Shown here piece by piece: positions 49,932 through 59,004 of a stretch of 64,000 nucleotides of DNA. The stretch is from Brevibacillus_H ginsengisoli (lineage in GTDB: Bacteria > Bacillota > Bacilli > Brevibacillales > Brevibacillaceae). A model generated the notes under the pieces. That model saw nothing but the letters and a program-made list of their open reading frames with translations, ran no database searches and was not told the origin of the DNA. How positions within the stretch are numbered: position 1 is the stretch's first letter; each line of letters begins with the position of its first letter. The stretch lies in assembly GCF_050113715.1 (NCBI RefSeq), contig NZ_JBNJQR010000001.1, forward strand, positions 186,001-250,000, written 5' to 3'. A program made the position numbers and the translations under genes.

Positions 49932-50543
49932 TTGTTAGAGTGGACAGGAGAAAGAATTATCCCCAAGCAACTGAAGCCAACCAACGGCATGCTGCTGGAG
50001 CACATTGCAAGATATTACTTCGCGACTCCGTATGTACAGGGAAGGGTACTGGATATCGCATGCGGGACTGGATACGGCTGCCATATGGTGGCGAAGGAAC
50101 GGAAGCGGGAAATCACCCACATTGTCGGTGTCGATAATGATGAAGAAACGATCCGTTACGCCAATATTGAGTACAACCATCAGAAGGTAACCTATCAGGT
50201 GGGAAACGCGATCGATCCCAATCTCCCGGAGGAGCTGGGGATGTTCGATACGATTCTCAGCTTTGAAACGATCGAGCACGTGGAAGATGATCGGACGTTC
50301 ATGGATAATCTGTATCGAATGCTCAAGCCCGGAGGAACACTGGTGCTGTCCAGCCCGTTCGGACGCGGGCGCGGAATGCCGACGAGTGAACCGTTTCACG
50401 TGCATCAGCTGACACCACAAGAGTTTGAGGAGCTGTTTGATCGTTTTTCGCAGGTGGAGATCTACTACCAGAGAGGCGTGACTTTTGAGAAGCCAAGAGA
50501 GGGAGTCCGCTATTTTATCGGGGTGGCGGTTTGTACCAAATAA
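49932..50543 (+). CDS. SAM-dependent methyltransferase (UbiE-like)
   Basis: 203 residues from a TTG start behind GGTGAT. The SAM-binding motif VLDIACGTGYGCHMVA (about residues 39-54) and post-motifs DTILSFETIEHVEDD and LKPGGTLVLSSPF are those of class I methyltransferases. Substrate unknown; sequence near SEPFHVHQLTPQEFEEL resembles sugar/lipid-linked methyltransferases. Followed closely by ywbE. Confidence 0.85.
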   Translation: MLEWTGERIIPKQLKPTNGMLLEHIARYYFATPYVQGRVLDIACGTGYGCHMVAKERKREITHIVGVDNDEETIRYANIEYNHQKVTYQVGNAIDPNLPEELGMFDTILSFETIEHVEDDRTFMDNLYRMLKPGGTLVLSSPFGRGRGMPTSEPFHVHQLTPQEFEELFDRFSQVEIYYQRGVTFEKPREGVRYFIGVAVCTK

Positions 50544-50570
50544 TCACTAGTAGAGGAGTTTTCACAGAAG

Positions 50571-50762
50571 ATGAACGGTCAAATTCGTAAAAATATTTAT
50601 CCTGGATTAGAAGTAGATATCGTGTTAAAGCAGGATCAACGAACGGGCAAAACCACCAGAGGAATTGTAAAAGACATCCTGACGAATTCCCCGAATCATC
50701 CGCATGGGATTAAAGTTCGTCTCCAAGATGGACAGGTAGGCAGGGTTCAAGCGATCTACTAA
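50571..50762 (+). CDS. ywbE: YwbE family protein
   Basis: 63 residues. MNGQIRKNIYPGLEVDIVLK then QDQRTGKTTRGIVKDIL and HPHGIKVRLQDGQVGRVQ are the YwbE family, a small KOW/SH3-like fold of unknown role that may bind RNA. Complete at family length. Confidence 0.9.
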   Translation: MNGQIRKNIYPGLEVDIVLKQDQRTGKTTRGIVKDILTNSPNHPHGIKVRLQDGQVGRVQAIY

Positions 50763-50861
50763 ATACGATTCCCAGATAAAACAGAACCGAGCGATTCCAT
50801 ATTTATTCCGCATTATCGTGGTAAAGTGGGACCGTGTCTATTGAAAAAGGAGAGAACTTCA

Positions 50862-51494
50862 TTGAACGAGCAATTATTTCAACTTGTGAATCAATACGCC
50901 GGACACTCCGTTTGGTTGGATGGCGCGATGATTTTTCTTGCCGATTACACGCCAGAGGTATTCGCGTTATTCCTTTTGATGCTTTGGTTTAGCTCTAAAA
51001 AAGATAAGGATGTTCTGGAGAAAAATCAGCGGACAGCCCTTTACACCGTGATAACGATCCTGATTAGTTTCTTATGCAATCAAGTGATTCATCATCTGTA
51101 CTGGCATCCGCGCCCCTTTATGGCCCATGCAGTCAATCAGTTAATTCCCCATGCTGCAGACTCGTCGTTCGTAAGTGACCATACGATTCTTGCTTTCTCT
51201 GTTGCGGGAATGTTTTACTATCGACAAGTTCGTTATCGCTGGGCGGTGATGGTACTGGCTGCGCTGACCGGAATTGCGCGGGTTTTTGTTGGCGTGCATT
51301 ACCCTGCGGACGTAGTAGGTGGAGCGGTTGTTGCTTTACTGGTAGCGCTACTCGTCAGCAAGTCCGCTGGAATTTTAGAACCGCTCATTCACAAAATTTT
51401 CCAACTGTATGCGGCATGTACGAACCGTGTGCCTGTGCTTTCAGCCTATCGGGTGTACTCGACGAAACAAAAAAAGCTGTATAGCGAGCTGTAG
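50862..51494 (+). CDS. bcrC: BcrC-type undecaprenyl-pyrophosphate phosphatase (PAP2)
   Basis: 210 residues with five to six membrane helices and the PAP2 signature: HPRPF (phosphatase motif 1 region), SFVSDHT (motif 2) and RVFVGVHYPADVVGG (motif 3). It dephosphorylates undecaprenyl pyrophosphate for wall synthesis and confers bacitracin resistance in relatives. TTG 50862 lies nine bases after AAAGGAGAG; the longer ATG frame at 50826 is not used. Confidence 0.85.
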   Translation: MNEQLFQLVNQYAGHSVWLDGAMIFLADYTPEVFALFLLMLWFSSKKDKDVLEKNQRTALYTVITILISFLCNQVIHHLYWHPRPFMAHAVNQLIPHAADSSFVSDHTILAFSVAGMFYYRQVRYRWAVMVLAALTGIARVFVGVHYPADVVGGAVVALLVALLVSKSAGILEPLIHKIFQLYAACTNRVPVLSAYRVYSTKQKKLYSEL

Positions 51495-51511
51495 GAAGTA
51501 GAGTGAAGGAG

Positions 51512-51895
51512 CTAATAGCTTTTACCCTGGGAGGTTACCTCATTTGCCCAGTTGTCTAGATTGCTCTTGGTAAAGTAAAGATCCGAGTTAATTCGTACTG
51601 GAGACAACATGACACCGGTGTAACTTCCCGCTTGTCCTAACTGTTGCTGTTCTTGTCTTACAATCGAAAGGGTTTGTTCTTTGGAGAGCCCCAAATACTG
51701 AGCGGCCTCATCTAATGTTAACAAGGCTTTGACAGGAACTGTGGGGATGGTTGTACTAGCGCTTGCGGAAGTAAGAAACGAACCAGATTTCAAAGAGTTC
51801 TGTACCTTCATCGCATTGCCAATCCAAAAACCACTAAAAGCGATTGCGGCAGCTAATAGAACGATGGAAAAAGGGATCCAACTGGATTTCGTCAA
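51512..51895 (-). CDS. membrane-anchored HTH_17-like protein
   Basis: 127 residues. One N-terminal transmembrane helix (FSIVLLAAAIAFSGFWIG, about residues 8-26), a Ser/Thr-rich linker, and a helix-turn-helix-like domain LLTLDEAAQYLGLSKEQTLS then PVRINSDLYFTKSNLDNWAN, as in excisionase/HTH_17. An anchored module outside the cytoplasm would not bind DNA, so a binding role for another ligand is likely. Confidence 0.6.
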   Translation of the reverse strand: MTKSSWIPFSIVLLAAAIAFSGFWIGNAMKVQNSLKSGSFLTSASASTTIPTVPVKALLTLDEAAQYLGLSKEQTLSIVRQEQQQLGQAGSYTGVMLSPVRINSDLYFTKSNLDNWANEVTSQGKSY

Positions 51896-51990
51896 GGTTA
51901 GTAGCTCCTTTCAAATATGTATAGAATGAAGTACGCCAAAAGCAGGGGATTCCCCTGCTTTTTTCCATTTTCCATCTCCATTTAGCCCTA

Positions 51991-53265
51991 TTATTTTGCC
52001 AAACTTGTCATCGGGAGCGAACTCGGAAGTTTCTCTTTTTTCATAAATCGGTGATAGAAATACCCAACGGACGAAGCAATGAAGATTGCGGAGAGTAAAA
52101 ATAGGATCAGGTATCCCCAGTAGAAGCCATAATGGGTCACGACGTACATACTAAGCGGACTGGCGATTCCGGTTCCGATTGTCGTCGTTGTAAAGCCGAT
52201 GCTTGAGGTCAACCCTTTTTTGGTTTCCTCCACCTGTTCCATGATGATTTTGGATTGGATTGGCATCATGGCATAAAACATGGATCGAAATAACAGAAAT
52301 CCAAGCGCTGCGAATAACAAATTCGTCGATGTGCCGATCACCAAAAGACAGGGAAGGCCGATCATCAAGTAGAGGAGAAGTGTTTTGAATTCGCCAGTCT
52401 TTTGGGTGATGCGAGGGTTGCATAGCATCATCACAACGGTCCCCAAAGTCGCTAGCGCCAACACTCCGCTGATCATGGTGGTATCAAGCCCAAATCGATT
52501 AGCAAGAAACAAATTCATGAAGGGGATAACCAGTCCTACACCTAATCCTTCGAGAAATTTTGTGATCCCATACTGCTTCATGGCTTGCGTGGATTGACGT
52601 GATGGATTCCCGTTTGTGGCTTCAAGTGATTGTGACATTTCCTTTTTAACCATTCTCCGTTTATTTTGCATGGCAAACAGTGGCAATGTACTGATCAAAA
52701 GAAAGCACGCCGCGATGAGAATCACACAGCGGATACTGATGAGTGAAGGAACCTGCCACCATCGAGCGATTTGATCGGCGATAATGCCTGATCCGAATGT
52801 GCCGAGAAATGTAGCGAACGTCCCCAAGCCATAGGCAAAGCTGAATAAATGAAGTCGTTCTTCCGGCTTGGAGTATTCAGTCAAAATCGGCACGAACATG
52901 ACGATCGTAAAGGATTGCCCAACTCCGAGCAGAACCGCCCAAAGGGAGAGGAAAACAGAGCGCTCAGCAAAAACTCCTCCGATAAAACCACAGGACAATA
53001 GAAACAATCCGATCAGTAAACTTTTTCTTGAGCCAATTCGATCGGCTAATAACCCTGCGAGCGGTGAAAAAAGAGCGTAGAACAGGTAGCTGATTCCCAC
53101 TACTTGCCCAATTACTTGCGGTTCGACTACTTCTTTGAGGTAAAGGTTGTATAAGACCATATAGCTTCCAAATCCTGTGCAAAATAAGATATTCCATAGT
53201 AAGATGTATTTGGTAGAAATATGGTAGTTCCGTACAGTTGTGACCCAGTTTGTGATTGGTTTCAT
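51991..53265 (-). CDS. MFS transporter
   Basis: 424 residues and 12 predicted membrane helices. MFS hallmarks: GLLADRIGSRKSLLIG between helices 2 and 3, and a repeated half near FLANRFGLDTTMISGVLALA. ATG 53265 follows GAGGAGGATC; the longer frame is discarded. It lies divergent from the HxlR regulator, which may control it. Substrate not readable. Confidence 0.85.
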   Translation of the reverse strand: MKPITNWVTTVRNYHISTKYILLWNILFCTGFGSYMVLYNLYLKEVVEPQVIGQVVGISYLFYALFSPLAGLLADRIGSRKSLLIGLFLLSCGFIGGVFAERSVFLSLWAVLLGVGQSFTIVMFVPILTEYSKPEERLHLFSFAYGLGTFATFLGTFGSGIIADQIARWWQVPSLISIRCVILIAACFLLISTLPLFAMQNKRRMVKKEMSQSLEATNGNPSRQSTQAMKQYGITKFLEGLGVGLVIPFMNLFLANRFGLDTTMISGVLALATLGTVVMMLCNPRITQKTGEFKTLLLYLMIGLPCLLVIGTSTNLLFAALGFLLFRSMFYAMMPIQSKIIMEQVEETKKGLTSSIGFTTTTIGTGIASPLSMYVVTHYGFYWGYLILFLLSAIFIASSVGYFYHRFMKKEKLPSSLPMTSLAK

Positions 53266-53369
53266 CCAGATCCTCCTCTCATCGTTCGTTTTCACTATAA
53301 GGGGAGCGTGGGTTTCACAACAATTAGGCACTTTTTTGTAACTAGTCTTGAATGAGACGGGGGATGTGT

Positions 53370-53720
53370 ATGACCAAAAAGAAATACTACTGCCCAGTGG
53401 AGGTTACTGTAGATGCGATTGGAGGCAAGTGGAAGTCTCGGATTATGTGGCATCTGAGTCATCAGAAATACCGCTATGGCGAATTGAATCGCTTGATCCC
53501 AGAGGTTACACGCAAGATGCTGTCGCAAGCCTTACATGAGTTGGAAGATGACGGTTTAATTAAGCGTGTTGAATATTACGGCAAAATTCTGAAAGTAGAG
53601 TACGAACTGACCGAGTACGGACAGTCACTCACTCCTCTCCTGGAAATGATGAGTGAGTGGGGGAAGCAGCATCTCTCCAAAGGTTTATCGATGCCAACAG
53701 AATCAACCCAAAGTTCATAA
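53370..53720 (+). CDS. HxlR-family regulator
   Basis: 116 residues. CPVEVTVDAIGGKWKSRIMW and YGELNRLIPEVTRKMLSQAL then LEDDGLIKRVEYY is the HxlR winged-helix. Members sense aldehydes or redox-active compounds, often with an N-terminal Cys; here Cys9 stands in YYCPVEV. ATG 53370 follows GGGGGATG. It is divergent from the MFS gene and followed by the DoxX gene 89 bases on; it probably controls one or both. Confidence 0.88.
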   Translation: MTKKKYYCPVEVTVDAIGGKWKSRIMWHLSHQKYRYGELNRLIPEVTRKMLSQALHELEDDGLIKRVEYYGKILKVEYELTEYGQSLTPLLEMMSEWGKQHLSKGLSMPTESTQSS

Positions 53721-53808
53721 TTCGAGTGACGAGGTGTGATTTTTTTCACAACTCCTTGTCTATCTGAGATGTACACTCAAATCAGAAAGACAAAAGGAGT
53801 TGAGCAAT

Positions 53809-54330
53809 ATGATCATGAATTGGCTCAGACAAAGTAAATTTGCGGCAGGACTCTTACTTATTATTCGATTATATCTTGGCTGGGAATGGATCACTGGCGG
53901 TTGGGGCAAATTAACGGGTCCTAAACCATTCGACGCATCTGGATTTTTAACTGGTGCGATAGCGAAACCTGTAGCAAAAGCAGGGGAAGCGATCTATCCG
54001 ACTTTCACAGCATTTCTGCAAAACTTTGCTCTTCCCAACGTGAAGCTATTTAACGTCTTGGTGCCTTGGGGTGAATTCCTGGTTGGTCTAGGCTTGCTGC
54101 TAGGAGTCTTAACAACAGCGGCCATGTTCTTTGGACTTCTGATGAACTTCATGTTCCTTTATGCCGGTACGGTTTCTGTAAACCCCTGGATGATCATGAT
54201 TGGTTTTATCATACTTGCCGCTGGCGCCAACGCTGGTAAATACGGTGTAGACTACTTCCTCTTGCCTTATTTGAGAAAATTATTCGGGCGAGGCGAGTAT
54301 CAACCCGAAACGGTCAAAACCTATCGGTAG
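53809..54330 (+). CDS. DoxX family membrane protein
   Basis: 173 residues and four membrane helices (GLLLIIRLYLGWEWITGGWG; FLVGLGLLLGVLTTAAMFFG; FMFLYAGTVSVNPWMIMIG; IILAAGANAGKYGVDYFLL). DoxX proteins are membrane components of thiosulfate:quinone or detoxification complexes. ATG 53809 follows AAAGGAG. A TTTTTTTCACA stretch and inverted CTGAGATGTAC-like sequence in the gap from HxlR could hold its operator. Confidence 0.85.
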   Translation: MIMNWLRQSKFAAGLLLIIRLYLGWEWITGGWGKLTGPKPFDASGFLTGAIAKPVAKAGEAIYPTFTAFLQNFALPNVKLFNVLVPWGEFLVGLGLLLGVLTTAAMFFGLLMNFMFLYAGTVSVNPWMIMIGFIILAAGANAGKYGVDYFLLPYLRKLFGRGEYQPETVKTYR

Positions 54331-54353
54331 GTAATCTAAATTCATTCACCATT

Positions 54354-54386
54354 AAAAAAATCCGAGGAGCATTCCTCGGATTTTTT
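54354..54386. terminator. bidirectional terminator
   Basis: AAAAAATCCGAGGA-GCAT-TCCTCGGATTTTTT, perfect stem with T runs on both strands. Confidence 0.92.
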
Positions 54387-54416
54387 GTAACATTCCTTCC
54401 ATTCGCGTAAGCCCTC

Positions 54417-54932
54417 TTACGACTGTCTGGAGCGTTTCGTTAACCAACCATCCAGCAGATGACTGCAAGCGACATGAAACCCGCTCACCAACAACGTACC
54501 CGTAACGGTGAGGGTTACATCTGTCACCCAAAAAGATGTCAGCCATAGCAGAATCGTCGTTTCGGCTGCGATTGCGGTAAAGGCCAGAAACCCAAGTGGG
54601 ATTTTTAACTTTTTCACAACGATTTGTAAGGGAGTTTCAATAAATAAATCATATAGAAAAATGGAAAAGCTAGCCAAGATACTAAGATGAAGCAAGGACA
54701 GAAGAGAGGGGCTCATGATTGCGTTGGGAAACAGCTGAGAGGTAACCCACATGATTCCAAACAACAGCGTGGCAGGTAAGACCAATGAACCCAAAAATGC
54801 GGACAATGTAAACAGAAAAACAAATATTCTTACGCTTCTATGGGCATTGGCGATCCCTTTTTCCTTCGCGACGGTATGGTTATAGATAATTAATCCTACT
54901 GTAAAGCAGATGGCGATGATAACTGAACTCAT
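54417..54932 (-). CDS. integral membrane protein
   Basis: 171 residues and four to five membrane helices (SSVIIAICFTVGLIIYN; FVFLFTLSAFLGSLVLPATL; LLHLSILASFSIFLYDL; FLAFTAIAAETTILLWLTSF). ATG 54932 follows AGGAGTGG at nine bases; the longer frame is discarded. No family recognised. Alone in its transcript. Confidence 0.65.
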   Translation of the reverse strand: MSSVIIAICFTVGLIIYNHTVAKEKGIANAHRSVRIFVFLFTLSAFLGSLVLPATLLFGIMWVTSQLFPNAIMSPSLLSLLHLSILASFSIFLYDLFIETPLQIVVKKLKIPLGFLAFTAIAAETTILLWLTSFWVTDVTLTVTGTLLVSGFHVACSHLLDGWLTKRSRQS

Positions 54933-55143
54933 TAAATCCACTCCTAGTCTCTCTATTATAGAGTACGAACGTGAGGATGAGTTGATTTCTTGCCAACTTC
55001 CTTGTGCCAAATAATTCTTAGTAGATACTGAAATGAGAATATTTTTACATTAAATACATAAAGAGTATTGCAATAGTTTTTATCGAGTAAATGAAGGAAA
55101 AAAGATTCCCCTGCCGAATATTGGGAGGCGGGAGGAGTTAAGG

Positions 55144-55614
55144 ATGACACAAATTGAGTTAATTATCTGGAATCTAGTAGAAGCTCGGAGGAGAAGCAAA
55201 GAGGTTTGGTTATCCATTCCTACAGAATATGCAGACTACAGACCTGATGGGGAAGCGATGAGCTGCATCGAGCTCGTCAGGCATGTGTTAGAAAGCCAGC
55301 ATTATTATCATCATACGATCCTGAATCGCGCAAGCTTAAAGGAGTACACATCCCCCTTCGATGATCGGGAATTGACTTCAATCGTTGATGAGATCGCATT
55401 CGGAGAGAAGCATCATCAAGCGTTTCTGGAAATGATTCAAACACTTACTCCTCAAGACTTGACAGAAATCACAATTGATCGCACGGATGTGGGATATATC
55501 CGGGGGCTAGGAGATTTCCTGCTTCGCGTCGCTTATCATGAAGCGGTGCACACGGGTCAGCTCCTGCAATATTTACGAATGATTCCGATTGATCGACCGA
55601 TGATTTGGGATTAA
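55144..55614 (+). CDS. DinB-family protein
   Basis: 156 residues, four-helix bundle. The metal-binding histidines appear in ELVRHVLESQHYYHH and YHEAVHTGQLLQYLRM. DinB-family enzymes are thiol (bacillithiol-type) S-transferases or related. GGGAGGCGGGAGG lies before the ATG. Terminator follows. Confidence 0.85.
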   Translation: MTQIELIIWNLVEARRRSKEVWLSIPTEYADYRPDGEAMSCIELVRHVLESQHYYHHTILNRASLKEYTSPFDDRELTSIVDEIAFGEKHHQAFLEMIQTLTPQDLTEITIDRTDVGYIRGLGDFLLRVAYHEAVHTGQLLQYLRMIPIDRPMIWD

Positions 55615-55645
55615 CCTCTTGAAATTGTAATCAAGAGGTTTTCTT
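55613..55645 (+). terminator. rho-independent terminator
   Basis: AACCTCTTGA (55613-55622) pairs with TCAAGAGGTT (55631-55640), then T-rich. Confidence 0.85.
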
Positions 55646-55728
55646 TGCGCCAAAATGTTCTAAAGCGAAAATTCCTTGGATAAAATCTGGTTGACAGGAA
55701 TTGGCTACTCATGCAAAAATAACAATGC

Positions 55729-55788
55729 TAACTGAACGGTTATTTAGGGATTGTTGTCTCTACAAAAGTAACTGAATAGTTATTTAGG
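55729..55788 (+). promoter_or_regulatory. two operator repeats before the TetR efflux operon
   Basis: TAACTGAACGGTTATTTAGG (55729-55748) and TAACTGAATAGTTATTTAGG (55769-55788) are near-identical 20-mers 40 bp apart, each containing TAAC-N6-GTTA. They flank the likely promoter and are probably the sites of the TetR protein encoded next, giving autorepression. Confidence 0.75.
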
Positions 55789-55827
55789 AGTTTGAAGTAG
55801 GATACACGTTAATGAGGAGGATGAAAG

Positions 55828-56418
55828 TTGTCAGAGAAGCAGACGGTGGATCGCCGACAGATGCTGAAACAAGCGGCGGTTCATCTCGCATGCCGTAATG
55901 GATATGACAGGACGACAATTAAAGATATCGCGAAGCATTGTGATGTGACGGTTGGCGTGATTTATCATTATTTCGCCAACAAGGAAGAGCTTTTTAAGGA
56001 AGCGCTGGCGGATAAAATCCCTTACTATTCCGAAGTTTTGCCCGCGACTCTGAAACTGCCCGTTGAAGAGGGACTTGTTCACATCGCTACGCTATTGATC
56101 AATGGGGCACGGATTCGATCAGAGATGATGGCGGTCATCATTGGAGAAAGTTTGCGAAATCCTGAAATTTTATCCCTGTTTATCAACGTAGTTACAAATG
56201 CGCGGAAGTTAATGGAGACTTATTTTGAAGAGAAAATCAAATCAGGCGAGCTTGCGCCTCACAATCCAAAGATTATGGTCAATCTATTTTTTGGCCATTT
56301 TCTCACGTCTTTTTTTCATAAACAGATGCTGGGGATTGAGTACTTGCCTGAGATTGACGAGGAGTTTATTCAGGAAAGTGTAAAAATGATGTTAGCTGGA
56401 TGGAAACAGGGGGGTTAA
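55828..56418 (+). CDS. TetR-family regulator of the efflux operon
   Basis: 196 residues from a TTG behind GAGGAGGATG. The helix-turn-helix at residues 25-50 (GYDRTTIKDIAKHCDVTVGV then IYHYFANKEELFKEAL) is TetR/AcrR. The helical ligand-binding part follows. It is the first gene of an operon with three adaptors and a DHA2 transporter and most likely represses it until a drug or membrane ligand binds. Confidence 0.9.
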   Translation: MSEKQTVDRRQMLKQAAVHLACRNGYDRTTIKDIAKHCDVTVGVIYHYFANKEELFKEALADKIPYYSEVLPATLKLPVEEGLVHIATLLINGARIRSEMMAVIIGESLRNPEILSLFINVVTNARKLMETYFEEKIKSGELAPHNPKIMVNLFFGHFLTSFFHKQMLGIEYLPEIDEEFIQESVKMMLAGWKQGG

Positions 56419-56421
56419 TCG

Positions 56422-57684
56422 TTGAGAAATCATCTGCAAACAGTAACGAAAGCATCTGCTCAGGCAGCGTTCATTTGTCTCTTAGCCGCATCACTCGTTG
56501 GCTGTTCAAGTGTTGCTACAAGTTCAACAATCGGGGTTCAAAAGGTTGTCGTACAGCAGGTGGGCAAATCTGATCTGAAAAAAGCCAAAATGGCAGTAGG
56601 TCGCGTCATGGGGGATACGGAATCCGCGGTTATGTCCAAAATCCAGGGGCGTGTAACAAAAGTGCTGGCTGACGTCGGTCAGGAAGTGAAAGCGGGTCAA
56701 CCTTTGATTTATCTGGATGACAAGGATTATGTAGCCGCTTTGGAATCAGCACAGGCTGGACTGCGCGGCGCACAGGCTCGATTGGAGGATACGAAGAACG
56801 GAACTCGTTCTCAGCAACTGATCCAAATTCAAGGCAGAATCCAATCCGCTCAGGCAACTCTGGAAAATGCCAAATTCAATCTGGATCGCATTAAAACCTT
56901 ATTCAATCAGGGAGCCGTTCCGCAATCCCAGCTGGATGCCGCCAACCTGGCATATACGCAAGCCCAAACAGCCCTGCAACAAGTGACACAGGAGCAGAGC
57001 ATGGCCAAGGAAGGTGCGACTCAAGCGTCCCTCGAGAACCTGCGGGCAACCGTTGAACAAATGCAGGCTGCCGTAAACCTAGCCGAGATTAACAAAAGTA
57101 ATACCGTTATAACTGCACCAATCTCTGGTAAAATCGCAACGCAAAACATTCACGTTGGCGAGACGGCCTCCACGAGTGCGCCGCTGTTGACGATTGTGAG
57201 CGGGGTCGCGGTGGTGGAAGCCTATGTGCCGGAAGACCAGATCAACACGCTCAAGGTAGGACAGACCTTGAAGGTTCGTGTTGAACAAGTTTCCACAGAA
57301 CCATTTGACGCCAAGGTTCTGGCCATTTCACCAATTTCGAATTCAACAAGCAAGGAATATCCCGTCAAATTAAGTCTGCCGGGTGATCGCAGTCAATGGA
57401 AATCGGGCATGTATGCCGAAGTCACATTGCCTACTAATGATCAATCTGCTGCTATTACTGTTCCGGCAGAGACAATCGTCAAACGTGGAGATCAGCGGTT
57501 GGTCATGGTAACAGACGGGAAGAAGGCGATCGCTCGTCCTGTAGTGACCGGAGCGACTGATGGAACCACGATCCAAATTGTGAATGGCTTGCAAGCAGGA
57601 GATAAAATCATCGTCGTCGGACAGGATGAATTAAAGGACGGAGACCCGATTGATGTCTACTATGAGAAGGGGGACAGCAAATGA
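56422..57684 (+). CDS. HlyD/RND-type lipoprotein adaptor
   Basis: 420 residues. A lipoprotein signal ends in SLVGCSS (Cys28), and a biotinyl-lipoyl part has SKIQGRVTKVLADVGQEVKA then GQPLIYLDDKDY. A long coiled-coil hairpin lies at about 100-205, and a barrel domain with VITAPISGKIATQNIHVGE follows. It carries molecules across the envelope with the transporter encoded three genes on. TTG start. Overlaps the next gene by four bases. Confidence 0.88.
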   Translation: MRNHLQTVTKASAQAAFICLLAASLVGCSSVATSSTIGVQKVVVQQVGKSDLKKAKMAVGRVMGDTESAVMSKIQGRVTKVLADVGQEVKAGQPLIYLDDKDYVAALESAQAGLRGAQARLEDTKNGTRSQQLIQIQGRIQSAQATLENAKFNLDRIKTLFNQGAVPQSQLDAANLAYTQAQTALQQVTQEQSMAKEGATQASLENLRATVEQMQAAVNLAEINKSNTVITAPISGKIATQNIHVGETASTSAPLLTIVSGVAVVEAYVPEDQINTLKVGQTLKVRVEQVSTEPFDAKVLAISPISNSTSKEYPVKLSLPGDRSQWKSGMYAEVTLPTNDQSAAITVPAETIVKRGDQRLVMVTDGKKAIARPVVTGATDGTTIQIVNGLQAGDKIIVVGQDELKDGDPIDVYYEKGDSK

Positions 57685-58334
57685 AAAAGAAAATTGGCCT
57701 ACTGATCCTCGCTCTCTTGGTCGTCGGCGGGGGTTCACTCGGGGCGAAAAGCTATTGGGACAGCGTTCATTATGTCACGACAGATGATGCTCGAGTTGAT
57801 GGAGATCTCGTCAAAGTAAGTCCGGAGATTTCCGGAAGAGTAACGGAAGTGCGGGTAAAAGAAGGCGATTCGGTCAACGCGGGAGAGACACTTGCCCGAT
57901 TGGAAGAGAAGAATACCACGCTGCAAAATCGTGATGCCGCGCTGGTGAAGGCACCTGGCACGGGTGTTGTGATCAAAAAGTTTATGACTCCAGGGGAAAC
58001 GGTAGCTCCCGGACAGCGTGTTTTTCTGTTAGCCAATCTAGATAACGTGTTCGTATCGGCCCGAATTGATGAGACGAAGATCGAGCGGGTAAAAGTGGGC
58101 GAACCTGTAACCATTCAGGTTGATGCCTTTCCTAACCATGATATTCAAGGAATCGTCGAGGAGGTAGGACTTGCCGCGGATAGTGCCTTCTCGCTTTTGC
58201 CTACTTCGAATGCTTCCGGCAACTTCATCAAGGTGACCCAGCGTATTCCGGTGAAAATCAAGATTCTGGATCAGGGTGGGCTTCGATTGTTGCCAGGCAT
58301 GAACGCTGTGGTTAACATTTCCACCGGGGGATGA
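57681..58334 (+). CDS. HlyD-family adaptor, coiled-coil-less
   Basis: 217 residues. An N-terminal membrane anchor (IGLLILALLVVGGGSLGAKS), then VKVSPEISGRVTEVRVKEGD and VKAPGTGVVIKKFMTPGETV of the EmrA/HlyD barrel-lipoyl module. The hairpin between its lipoyl halves is almost absent, so it is shorter than normal EmrA. Second of three adaptors in the operon. Confidence 0.85.
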   Translation: MKKKIGLLILALLVVGGGSLGAKSYWDSVHYVTTDDARVDGDLVKVSPEISGRVTEVRVKEGDSVNAGETLARLEEKNTTLQNRDAALVKAPGTGVVIKKFMTPGETVAPGQRVFLLANLDNVFVSARIDETKIERVKVGEPVTIQVDAFPNHDIQGIVEEVGLAADSAFSLLPTSNASGNFIKVTQRIPVKIKILDQGGLRLLPGMNAVVNISTGG

Positions 58335-58338
58335 AGCG

Positions 58339-59004
58339 ATGAAAGCGAAACGAATGATCATCATGATCATCTCCATCTATTTGGTGGTAAGTGCAGGTAT
58401 ATCGGGTTACTACTGGATTCATCACCAGAATTACGTGGAAACGAACGATGCTCGCGCGAAGATAGAATTCTCTGTCTTGAAGGCCCCGGCAACTGGACGG
58501 GTGATTCAGCTGGATATCCGAGAGAATCAAGAGGTTCGGGCCAATGAAGTGATAGGCGTTATACAGGCGGGACCTGCATCGCCGACTCCGGGGGTCAGAA
58601 TGCCGCTTCTCGCTCCGGTTAGCGGTCGGGTTTTGCGAGTTGGTGTTCAGAATCAGGAAGTCGTATCAAGCGGCCAAAACCTTGTTGCCATTGGTGACCT
58701 GACAACGACTTATGTGGAAGCGCGATTGACGGAGGATGAAGTAAATCGTGTGCGTGTGGGTCAGGTTGTTGATGTGCAGCTGGATACCAATGGCAAGATG
58801 AAATACAAGGGAATTGTTTCAAGGATTGAAGGAGTAACTGAAACTGCGGTGTGGCCTCTTATCTCTCTGACTCCTACTCGAAAACAACCGCGAGAAGAAC
58901 AACTTGTCCCCGTACGAATCCTTATACCGGATGTAAACATTATCCCGGGAACCGGTGCGGAAATAGCCATACATGTAAGGGGGGATCAAGATGGGCTCTT
59001 CTGA
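58339..59004 (+). CDS. HlyD-family adaptor, third of the operon
   Basis: 221 residues. One N-terminal transmembrane helix (MIIMIISIYLVVSAGISGYY), then VLKAPATGRVIQLDIRENQE and MPLLAPVSGRVLRVGVQNQE of the lipoyl/barrel type without a hairpin. It overlaps the transporter gene by 14 bases, so the pair is translationally coupled. Paralogous to the 57,681 gene. Confidence 0.85.
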   Translation: MKAKRMIIMIISIYLVVSAGISGYYWIHHQNYVETNDARAKIEFSVLKAPATGRVIQLDIRENQEVRANEVIGVIQAGPASPTPGVRMPLLAPVSGRVLRVGVQNQEVVSSGQNLVAIGDLTTTYVEARLTEDEVNRVRVGQVVDVQLDTNGKMKYKGIVSRIEGVTETAVWPLISLTPTRKQPREEQLVPVRILIPDVNIIPGTGAEIAIHVRGDQDGLF